A DNA stretch of 64,000 bases from Stutzerimonas stutzeri (lineage in GTDB: Bacteria > Pseudomonadota > Gammaproteobacteria > Pseudomonadales > Pseudomonadaceae): the NCBI RefSeq assembly GCF_038561965.1, contig NZ_CP139348.1:496001-560000 (forward strand). Reading direction: 5' to 3'. The notes under the pieces were generated by a model. It was not told the origin of the DNA, did not search any database, and was given only the letters and a program-made list of their open reading frames with translations. The number at the start of each line of letters is the position of its first letter. Position 1 is the stretch's first letter. Shown in pieces: positions 33,872 to 41,412 of this stretch. Made by a program: the position numbers and the translations under genes.

Positions 33872-36123
33872 TGAGCGAATCCCTCGACCTGAGCCTGGAC
33901 GGCGTGGAGCGTCGCTCCCTCGCCGATTTCACCGAGCAGGCGTACCTCAACTACTCCATGTACGTGATCATGGATCGCGCGTTGCCGCATATCGGTGATG
34001 GCCTGAAGCCCGTGCAGCGGCGAATCATTTACGCCATGAGCGAGCTCGGCCTTAGCGCCGATGCCAAGCACAAGAAGTCCGCGCGTACCGTGGGTGACGT
34101 GCTCGGCAAGTTCCACCCGCATGGCGACAGCGCCTGTTACGAAGCCATGGTGTTGATGGCGCAGCCGTTCAGCTATCGCTACACACTGGTCGATGGCCAG
34201 GGTAACTGGGGCGCCCCGGACGATCCCAAGTCTTTCGCTGCGATGCGATACACCGAGGCGCGGCTTTCGCGCTACTCCGAGGTGCTGCTCAGCGAGCTGG
34301 GGCAGGGCACGGTGGAGTGGGTGCCGAACTTCGACGGCACCCTCGACGAGCCGGCGACCCTGCCGGCGCGGCTGCCTAATCTGCTGCTCAACGGTACCAC
34401 TGGCATTGCAGTGGGCATGGCCACCGACGTGCCGCCGCACAACCTGCGGGAAGTCGCAGCCGCCTGTGTGCGTTTGCTCGATGAGCCGAGTGCCAGCGTC
34501 GAGCAGCTTTGCGAGCACGTGCTCGGGCCGGATTTCCCGACCGAAGCGGAAATCATCACGCCGCGCGCGGATCTGCTGAAGATCTACGAAACCGGCCGCG
34601 GCTCGGTGCGCATGCGTGCGGTCTACCGGGTTGAGGATGGCGACATCGTGGTCACGGCCCTGCCGCATCAGGTGTCTGGCTCGAAGGTCCTGGAGCAGAT
34701 CGCCGGCCAGATGCAGGCCAAGAAGCTGCCGATGGTGGCCGACCTGCGTGACGAGTCCGACCATGAGAACCCGTGTCGCATCGTCATCATTCCACGTTCC
34801 AATCGGGTCGACGTAGAAGGCCTGATGCAGCACCTGTTCGCCACCACGGAGCTGGAATCCAGCTACCGGGTCAACGCCAACGTCATCGGCCTCGATGGCC
34901 GCCCGCAGGTCAAGAACCTGCGCACGTTACTCAGCGAATGGCTGACTTATCGAATCGGCACCGTACGCCGCCGCCTGCAGTTTCGCCTGGACAAGGTCGA
35001 GAGGCGTCTGCACTTGTTGGAAGGCTTGCTGGTGGCCTTCCTCAATCTCGACGAAGTCATCCACATCATCCGTACCGAGGATCAACCCAAACCGGTGCTG
35101 ATGGCGCGCTTCGAGCTGTCCGAGCTGCAGGCCGACTACATTCTCGACACCCGTCTGCGTCAGCTGGCGCGGCTGGAAGAAATGAAAATCCGTGGTGAGC
35201 AGGACGAACTCGCCAAGGAGCGTGAAAAGCTGATGACGCTGCTGGGCAGCGAAACCAAGCTGAAGAAGCTGGTGCGCAAGGAGCTGATCGAAGACGCGGA
35301 AACCTATGGCGACGACCGCCGCTCGCCGATCGTCCAGCGCGCCGAGGCACGTGCGCTGTCGGAAAACGAGCTGCTGCCTTCCGAGCCGGTGACGGTGGTG
35401 ATCTCGGAAAAAGGTTGGGCGCGTTGCGCCAAGGGCCACGACATTGACGCTACGGGGCTTTCCTACAAGGCCGGCGATGGCTTCAAGACCGCAGCGGCCG
35501 GTCGCTCGAATCAGTACGCGGTGTTCATCGATTCAACCGGGCGCAGCTACTCGCTGGCGGCGCATTCGTTGCCTTCCGCGCGTGGCCAGGGCGAGCCGCT
35601 TACTGGCAGGTTGACGCCACCGCCGGGGGCAAGCTTCGAATGCGTGCTGTTGCCAGAGGATGACGCGCTCTACGTGATTGCCTCGGATGCCGGTTACGGG
35701 TTCGTGGTCAAGGGCGACGATCTGCAAGCCAAGAACAAGGCCGGCAAGGCGCTGCTTTCGCTCCCGACCGGCGCCAAAGTGATCGCTCCGCGGCCACTAG
35801 CCAGTCGTGAGAACGATTGGCTGGCTGCCGTGACCACTGAAGGTCGTCTGCTGGTGTTCCCGGTGCGCGACCTGCCGCAGCTGGGCAAGGGTAAGGGCAA
35901 CAAGATCATTGGCATTCCCGGTGAGCGAGTCGCCAGCCGCGAGGAGTATCTGATTGATCTCGCGGTACTGCCTGTGGGCGCCACGCTGGTATTGCAGGCG
36001 GGCAAGCGCACGCTGTCGCTCAAGGCCGAGGATCTGGAGCATTACAAGGGTGAGCGTGGCAGGCGTGGCAACAAGCTACCGCGGGGCTTCCAGCGCGTAG
36101 AGAGCCTCTTGGTCGAGGTGTGA
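33871..36123 (+). CDS. parC: DNA topoisomerase IV subunit A
   Basis: A 750-residue type IIA topoisomerase subunit that cuts and rejoins DNA with its partner ParE. The active-site tyrosine is Tyr127 in FAAMRYTEARLSRY. The quinolone-resistance determining region HPHGDSACYEAM has Ser87 and Glu91, the usual susceptible residues. The C-terminal beta-pinwheel begins near residue 500. Length agrees with Pseudomonas ParC (about 750). Its ATG overlaps the VOC gene stop, so parE and parC are connected through three small genes. Confidence 0.96.
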   Translation: MSESLDLSLDGVERRSLADFTEQAYLNYSMYVIMDRALPHIGDGLKPVQRRIIYAMSELGLSADAKHKKSARTVGDVLGKFHPHGDSACYEAMVLMAQPFSYRYTLVDGQGNWGAPDDPKSFAAMRYTEARLSRYSEVLLSELGQGTVEWVPNFDGTLDEPATLPARLPNLLLNGTTGIAVGMATDVPPHNLREVAAACVRLLDEPSASVEQLCEHVLGPDFPTEAEIITPRADLLKIYETGRGSVRMRAVYRVEDGDIVVTALPHQVSGSKVLEQIAGQMQAKKLPMVADLRDESDHENPCRIVIIPRSNRVDVEGLMQHLFATTELESSYRVNANVIGLDGRPQVKNLRTLLSEWLTYRIGTVRRRLQFRLDKVERRLHLLEGLLVAFLNLDEVIHIIRTEDQPKPVLMARFELSELQADYILDTRLRQLARLEEMKIRGEQDELAKEREKLMTLLGSETKLKKLVRKELIEDAETYGDDRRSPIVQRAEARALSENELLPSEPVTVVISEKGWARCAKGHDIDATGLSYKAGDGFKTAAAGRSNQYAVFIDSTGRSYSLAAHSLPSARGQGEPLTGRLTPPPGASFECVLLPEDDALYVIASDAGYGFVVKGDDLQAKNKAGKALLSLPTGAKVIAPRPLASRENDWLAAVTTEGRLLVFPVRDLPQLGKGKGNKIIGIPGERVASREEYLIDLAVLPVGATLVLQAGKRTLSLKAEDLEHYKGERGRRGNKLPRGFQRVESLLVEV

Positions 36124-36296
36124 GAATGTGCATTGGCGCTGGAATCGACAGCCGCTTTCACGGAAGATAGCGGCCTTTCCAGCCTGCGGCGTTTTAGCCC
36201 GGTGCTTTCTTTCGCATCGACGGAGTCGATTGTCCGGCCCCCATGCAAATGAGCATCGGTGTGCTAGCAGGTCGCGAGCGGCCTGAACTTGGTGTT

Positions 36297-37013
36297 ATGA
36301 CGGTAATGAAGAACTTGCTGCGTGTTCCGACTGTTTTGTTGCTGGCCAGCATCGGTTTGACCGGTTGTATCGGTTTGCAGCCGGCGCCGATGTATCGGCT
36401 GGACAGCGGTTCGTCCGAGGTGCCCGAGCGCACCGACGGCGCCGCAGTGTTGCTGGCGCCGGTCACGCTAGCCGACTACCTGCAACGTGATGCGCTGCTG
36501 CAGCGTCTCGCCGATGGCAGTCTCGCCGCCAACGCTCAACAGGCCCGCTGGGCGGGCAGTCTGAAAGCCGATGTCGAGCAGCTCCTGCTGCGGCAACTGG
36601 CTTGGCGTCTGGATACACAGAGTCTGGTACTCGGCCCGGCTGACGAAGGCTTCGCGCCAGATGTGCAAATTGAGCTGTCCATTACGCGCCTGGATTCCGG
36701 GCCGCAGTTCCCGGCCGTACTCGAAGCGCAATGGCGCCTGCGGGATAAAGCGGGCAAGCATCTGGGCAGTCGACTGGTGCGTCTGCAGGAGGAGCATGAG
36801 GGTAGCGCAACCGATCAGGTGCGGGCACAGAGCCTGCTGCTACAACGCTTGAGCGAAATGGTCGCCGGTGCGGTCAAGCCCGCGCTGGTTGCCAAGACTC
36901 CCCCCAAACCTGCACCGGCCAAACCTCAGGTGAGCAAGTCTGCCGAGACGCCTGCGCCGCGGATTCCGGCCGTAGAACCCATCCGTACCGATATGGAAGT
37001 GTTCCGCTTCTGA
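36297..37013 (+). CDS. PqiC/DUF330-type transport-associated lipoprotein
   Basis: A 238-residue predicted lipoprotein (MTVMKNLLRVPTVLLLASIG, then LTGC as lipobox). The middle region, with MYRLDSG and LLQRLADGSL, resembles the PqiC/YmbA (DUF330) auxiliary lipoprotein that works with MCE/ABC lipid transport at the outer membrane. The C-terminal 40 residues are Pro/Ala/Lys-rich and probably unstructured. No MCE or ABC partner gene is nearby. Start is ambiguous between ATGs at 36297 and 36306; neither has a strong ribosome-binding site. A strong terminator follows the stop. Confidence 0.7.
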   Translation: MTVMKNLLRVPTVLLLASIGLTGCIGLQPAPMYRLDSGSSEVPERTDGAAVLLAPVTLADYLQRDALLQRLADGSLAANAQQARWAGSLKADVEQLLLRQLAWRLDTQSLVLGPADEGFAPDVQIELSITRLDSGPQFPAVLEAQWRLRDKAGKHLGSRLVRLQEEHEGSATDQVRAQSLLLQRLSEMVAGAVKPALVAKTPPKPAPAKPQVSKSAETPAPRIPAVEPIRTDMEVFRF

Positions 37014-37050
37014 ATTTGTCCGACAGAGCCGGATCGCACCAGCAACCTAA

Positions 37051-37082
37051 AAAAGCCCGAGCAAGAAGTTGCTCGGGCTTTT
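37051..37082. terminator. Rho-independent terminator, bidirectional
   Basis: A perfect 14-base-pair stem: AAAAGCCCGAGCAA (37051-37064), loop GAAG, TTGCTCGGGCTTTT (37069-37082). A-run and T-run flank the GC stem on both sides, so it can end transcription of the PqiC-like gene and of the converging AhpA/SMP-type gene. Confidence 0.92.
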
Positions 37083-37155
37083 TCGTGTCGACTGAGTGGT
37101 GTGCCTCGATCAGCGAACTGCGCGGCGGCTGTTACCGGGGTCGCCAGCAACGAGA

Positions 37156-38691
37156 TCAGAGTGCACGGCTACGCAGTTCATGCATCCGCGCTAACTGGCG
37201 CTCCAGCAGCGAAGGGTAGGGGTCGAGCAGGCGTTCGACGCAGCATGCACCTTCCGGGCTGGCAATCGGGCGAATGCGCGCGCGCTGCTGGATCAGCCGA
37301 TCGTCGCTGATGCTGCGCTCCACCAGCAGCAGATTGCGGCTGTGCAGCGACATGTCCAGAGCGGCTTGCGCAGGTTCACTGAGCAATAGATCGCCCTGGC
37401 TCAAATCGAACAGGTGGTCACCCTGCGTCAGGGCGAGCTGCAGCTGGAGGGTGATGCCGATGTCAGCAACATCGATCTGCAAAGCATGGCCAAGGGCGCG
37501 CATCAGCTCGCCGCAGCAGATTGCATGGGTGAGGTAGTTCTGCTCGTCGTCCTGGCTATGGAACAGCATCAGGCTGCTGCCATCGTTGAGCGTATGCAGT
37601 TCGGCCTGGTAGAGGGTTGCAGCCTGTTGCAGGCAGTCGCGATAGCGCTGGAGCAGCTCAGTCAGGCGCGGCCGCGGGAGGCGGCGTAGTTGATCCTGGC
37701 CGCCGAGCTGGATGGCCAGTACCGCGCTGCGGGTCGGTCGCGGCGGTGTGGCTGCCGGTCGCGCCGCCTGGGTGTGCAACGCCGGGAAGTCGAATGGCGC
37801 CTCGTCCTCGAGCATCTCCAGATCGTCATCATCAACGTTCGCCGAAAAACGCGGCGGGCGCTGCGGCTGGTCGTCCGGCTCGACATCGAAGCGATCGGTG
37901 TGCCTGCCCAAGGACGGTTCGCCGCTGTCGCGCTCGTCATCCTGGTCAAAGTAGTCGTCGTCGAGTGCATCGCTCAGATCCAGCTCCGGTTCGGGCTTCT
38001 CCGGTACCAGGCGGGCCTGCAGCTGACGCGCAAGATCACCGATCTCGTCTTGACGTCCGGCGCCTGGGGCTGGGTCATCCGGGTCGCGCAGCCACAGGCG
38101 CAGCTGCATCAGCGGCGTCGCCAGCTGCCGGCCCAGTCGCAGGCTGAGGATCAGCGTCAGTGCCAGCAGAATCAGGCTGAGTAGGCCCATGCTCTGCAGG
38201 CTGATGGTCATCGGCTGTTGGAACTGCTTCATGTCCAGGCTAACGCGCAGGTGTCCGGCAATCACTTCCTGGAAGCTGATCGGCGTCGAATAAAGGCCGT
38301 TGTCGTCGCCTAGGAGCCCTTGCTGAGGTCGCATACCGGATTCGGCGAGCACACGATTGTCCACGCTGTAGATCGCCGCATGAGCGACCAACGGGTTCTT
38401 CACCAGATTACTCAGCAGCACGTTGAGGCTGAGGATGTCGTTGGCGACCAGCAGATCAGTGGCCGAGGCGGCAGTCTGGGTTACCAGGCTCTGGCCGAGG
38501 GCGTCGGCCTGCTGCTCCATAGCATGCTTGAACTGCATGCCGATCACCCATGCATAGATGACCAGCGCGAGAGCCACGAGCAGCAGCGTATGGCTGGCAA
38601 TACGCAACACCAGCGGGACACGATGCTGGCGCACTGCGCGATAGACCATCAGGAAGAAGTTGTCTGGCTTTACGGATGCGGGCCGGTTCAC
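37156..38691 (-). CDS. AhpA/YtjB (SMP) family inner-membrane protein
   Basis: A 511-residue membrane protein divergent from serB, as E. coli ytjB (smp) is from serB. The N-terminal region has a membrane helix (VLRIASHTLLLVALALVIYA, residues about 24-43), a periplasmic domain with LGQSLVTQTAASATDLLV, and a second helix near residue 200 (LLSLILLALTLILSLRLG). This is followed by a HAMP-like stretch, then a highly acidic linker (residues about 245-315 with many Asp/Glu) and a cytoplasmic C-terminal domain. I preferred the GTG at 38691 (MNRPASVKPDNFFL) since pseudomonad homologues, as I recall, begin similarly; the next ATG at 38649 is an alternative. Confidence 0.75.
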   Translation of the reverse strand: MNRPASVKPDNFFLMVYRAVRQHRVPLVLRIASHTLLLVALALVIYAWVIGMQFKHAMEQQADALGQSLVTQTAASATDLLVANDILSLNVLLSNLVKNPLVAHAAIYSVDNRVLAESGMRPQQGLLGDDNGLYSTPISFQEVIAGHLRVSLDMKQFQQPMTISLQSMGLLSLILLALTLILSLRLGRQLATPLMQLRLWLRDPDDPAPGAGRQDEIGDLARQLQARLVPEKPEPELDLSDALDDDYFDQDDERDSGEPSLGRHTDRFDVEPDDQPQRPPRFSANVDDDDLEMLEDEAPFDFPALHTQAARPAATPPRPTRSAVLAIQLGGQDQLRRLPRPRLTELLQRYRDCLQQAATLYQAELHTLNDGSSLMLFHSQDDEQNYLTHAICCGELMRALGHALQIDVADIGITLQLQLALTQGDHLFDLSQGDLLLSEPAQAALDMSLHSRNLLLVERSISDDRLIQQRARIRPIASPEGACCVERLLDPYPSLLERQLARMHELRSRAL

Positions 38692-38893
38692 AGAGCGCGG
38701 CTCTTCTCGTCGGGAAATTGCCGAGCAGTATACGGAAAGCGCGGGAGGCGCTGAAGGTCTCCGACCGCTAGCTGACGAATTGCTTTGTTTATCGTTGCCG
38801 GCATGCGCGACGCGCTTGCTGTGGCGGCTGTCCAGCACCCTGGCCAGCTGATGTAGAATGCCCGCCTTCATTGCCTGCCATGGGAGCTGCGCC

Positions 38894-40108
38894 TTGCGCG
38901 AAATCGTCCTGATCAACATCACTGGTGAAGACCGTCCGGGCCTGACCGCGGCCATTACCGGCGTGCTCGCCCAGGGTGGGGTGAACATTCTCGACATCGG
39001 CCAGGCAGTGATCCATGACACCTTGTCGTTCGGCATCCTGATCGAGATTCCTGATAACGAGCGGGCCTCGTCGGTACTCAAGGACGTGCTGTTCATGGGC
39101 TACAAGCATGACCAGCAGGTGCGTTTCACACCCGTGGCGGAAGCCGACTACCAGCATTGGGTAGCCGGGCAGGGCAAGCCCCGGCATATCGTTACGCTGC
39201 TGACACGCAAGGTTACCGCCGAGCAACTGCAGCGGGTCAGCTCCATCACCGCAAAGTACGGGCTCAATATCGACCATATCGATCGCCTGTCCGGACGCAT
39301 GCCGCTGGATATGCCCGAAGAGCTGGGCAAAGGCTGCGTCGAGTTATCGGTGCGCGGCGAGCCAGCCGATACCGCGGCGCTGCGTGCGGAGTTTCTCAGC
39401 GTGGCGCAGGAGCTCAACGTCGATATCGCCTTCCAGCGTGATTCGGTCTACCGGCGCAACCGTCGTCTGGCGGTGTTCGACATGGACTCGACGCTGATCG
39501 AGGCCGAGGTGATCGACGAACTGGCGAAGGCGGCCGGCGTTGGCGAGCAGGTTTCCGATATCACCGAGCGCGCGATGCGCGGCGAACTGGATTTCCGTGC
39601 CAGCTTCAAGGAGCGTCTGGCGTTGCTGGAGGGGCTGTCGGAGGACGTGCTCGCCGATATCGGCGCCAGCCTTCGCCTGACCGAAGGCGCCGAGGTGCTG
39701 TTCGCCGAACTCAAGCGTTTGGGCTACAAGACGGCGATTCTCTCCGGTGGCTTCAGCTATTTCGCCAAGCAATTGCAGGCCAAGCTCGGCATCGATTACG
39801 TATTCGCCAATGAGCTGCAAATCGAGAATGGCAAGGTCACTGGCGTAGCGGTTGAGCCCATCGTCGACGCGCAGCGCAAGGCTGATCTGTTACGTCAGTT
39901 GGCGGAGCAGGAAGGTCTGTGTCTGGAGCAGACCATCGCCGTAGGGGATGGGGCCAATGATCTACCCATGCTCGGCCTGGCCGGCCTCGGCGTAGCCTTT
40001 CGTGCCAAACCGCTGGTCAAACAGTCGGCAAAACAGGCGATTTCCACCTTGGGCCTGGACGGCATCCTCTATCTGCTGGGCTTTCGCGATCGCGAAGGCT
40101 CCGAGTAA
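38894..40108 (+). CDS. serB: Phosphoserine phosphatase SerB
   Basis: A 404-residue enzyme that makes L-serine from phosphoserine. Residues 1 to about 170 form two ACT-like regulatory domains (EIVLINITGEDRPGLTAAIT at the start; HIVTLLTRKVTAEQLQRVSS near residue 96). The HAD phosphatase domain follows with VFDMDSTLIEAEVIDE near residue 195, SGGFSYF near residue 283 and VGDGANDLPML near residue 352. I chose TTG 38894 because GGGAG lies 8 bases upstream and the protein then starts MREIVLINITG as in other pseudomonads. TAGAAT at 38854-38859 could be its -10 element. Confidence 0.95.
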   Translation: MREIVLINITGEDRPGLTAAITGVLAQGGVNILDIGQAVIHDTLSFGILIEIPDNERASSVLKDVLFMGYKHDQQVRFTPVAEADYQHWVAGQGKPRHIVTLLTRKVTAEQLQRVSSITAKYGLNIDHIDRLSGRMPLDMPEELGKGCVELSVRGEPADTAALRAEFLSVAQELNVDIAFQRDSVYRRNRRLAVFDMDSTLIEAEVIDELAKAAGVGEQVSDITERAMRGELDFRASFKERLALLEGLSEDVLADIGASLRLTEGAEVLFAELKRLGYKTAILSGGFSYFAKQLQAKLGIDYVFANELQIENGKVTGVAVEPIVDAQRKADLLRQLAEQEGLCLEQTIAVGDGANDLPMLGLAGLGVAFRAKPLVKQSAKQAISTLGLDGILYLLGFRDREGSE

Positions 40109-40137
40109 GAGCAGAGCGGCAAAGTGCGGGAAGAGCG

Positions 40138-40169
40138 AAGCCCTGGGCCGATTCCGGCCCAGGGCTTTT
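40138..40169 (+). terminator. Rho-independent terminator after serB
   Basis: A perfect 13-base-pair stem, AAGCCCTGGGCCG / CGGCCCAGGGCTT, with the loop ATTC, followed by TTTT. It is located 30 bases after the serB stop and can also act against transcription from the convergent dehydrogenase gene. Confidence 0.9.
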
Positions 40170-40202
40170 CATTGTGGCTTGAAGCTTCTGGCTTGCAGTC
40201 GC

Positions 40203-41276
40203 TCAGGGTTTGATGGCGATCTTCAGCACACCGTCGCGCTGATTGGCGAACAGGTCGTAGGCGTTGCTGATGTCGTCCAGCGCATATTGGTGAGTGACCA
40301 GCGGGCTGAGATCGACGCGTCCGGACGCGACCACATTGAGCAGCCGACGCATGCGCTCCTTGCCGCCCGGACACAGCGAGGTGACGATCTTGTTGTCGCC
40401 GAGGCCGGCGTGGAAGGCGCCGAGCGGAATGGTCAGGTCGCTGGAGTAGACGCCCAGGCTGGACAGGGTCCCGCCCGGTTTGAGAACGCGCAACGCGCTC
40501 TCGAAGGTCGACTGCAGGCCCAACGCTTCAATCGAGGCGTCAACGCCGCGGCCGCCGGTCAGCTTGAGCACCTCGTCCACCACATCCACATTGCGGAAGT
40601 TGAGTGTCACGTCGGCGCCCATCTTGCGGGCGATGTCCAGCCGCGCGTCGACCCCATCCACGGCGATGATGGTTCCGGCGCCGCGCAGCTTGGCCCCGGC
40701 AGTAGCACATAGACCGATCGGCCCCTGGGCAAAGATCACCACGATGTCGCCGATCTTGATATTGGCGGCTTCGGCGCCGGCGAAGCCGGTAGACATGATG
40801 TCCGGGCACATCAGCACCTGCTCATCGGTCAGGCCGTCCGGGACCGGGGCGAGGTTGGCCTGGGCGTCTGGCACCAACACGTACTCAGCCTGGGTGCCAT
40901 CGATGGTATTGCCGAAACGCCAGCCGCCCATGGGCTTGTACCCGTGGCATGAGCACCCGCCATCCTGCGAGGGCAGGCCGTCCTGGGAGGCATATGAGCT
41001 GAAGCTCGGGCAGATCGCGCCGGCGATGACGCGCTGGCCTTCCTGGTAGCCTTTCACATTGCTGCCCAGTTTCTCGATGACACCGACGGGCTCGTGGCCG
41101 ATGGTCAAGCCGGGCGCAACCGGGTACTCGCCCTTGAGAATATGCACATCGGTGCCGCAAATGGTGGTCGTGGTGATGCGCAGCAGAGCATCGTTAGGAC
41201 CAACTTCGGGGATGGGCTTGTCCTGCAGCTCGATGCGGCCCGGCTCGACGAATACAGCGGCTTTCATCATGACCAT
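40203..41276 (-). CDS. Zinc-dependent alcohol dehydrogenase (secondary-ADH-like)
   Basis: A 357-residue medium-chain dehydrogenase. Catalytic zinc ligands can be read as Cys in TTICGTDVHI near residue 40 and the GHE motif in TIGHEPVGVIEKLG near residue 62; the third is probably Asp in CPDIMSTGF near residue 152. The structural-zinc four-cysteine lobe of classical ADH is missing. The sequence MGGWRFGNTIDGTQAEYV and CPDIMSTGFAGAE resembles secondary alcohol dehydrogenases of the Thermoanaerobacter type. The Rossmann region has FAQGPIGLCATAGAKLRGAG. GAGGAG precedes the ATG at 41276. The gene lies alone between serB and fimX; I do not recall it at this site in P. aeruginosa. Confidence 0.85.
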   Translation of the reverse strand: MVMMKAAVFVEPGRIELQDKPIPEVGPNDALLRITTTTICGTDVHILKGEYPVAPGLTIGHEPVGVIEKLGSNVKGYQEGQRVIAGAICPSFSSYASQDGLPSQDGGCSCHGYKPMGGWRFGNTIDGTQAEYVLVPDAQANLAPVPDGLTDEQVLMCPDIMSTGFAGAEAANIKIGDIVVIFAQGPIGLCATAGAKLRGAGTIIAVDGVDARLDIARKMGADVTLNFRNVDVVDEVLKLTGGRGVDASIEALGLQSTFESALRVLKPGGTLSSLGVYSSDLTIPLGAFHAGLGDNKIVTSLCPGGKERMRRLLNVVASGRVDLSPLVTHQYALDDISNAYDLFANQRDGVLKIAIKP

Positions 41277-41373
41277 GCGCAGCTCCTCTTCAGAATTGGC
41301 GTCCGGACACTCTAGCGCAGCGTTGCGGCAGCCCAGTGATCGTGATCAAGCCGAGAGGTGATAGCTGTAATGC

Positions 41374-41402
41374 AAAAGCGGCTGGCGCAGGCACGCCAGC
41401 CG
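41374..41402 (-). terminator. Rho-independent terminator after fimX
   Basis: On the minus strand, directly after the fimX stop: CGGCTGGCG / CGCCAGCCG (9 perfect base pairs, 41394-41402 and 41379-41387) with a 6-base loop, then CTTTTG. The short U-run and the position 11 bases after the stop support a terminator. Confidence 0.75.
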
Positions 41403-41412
41403 GTGAACGATG

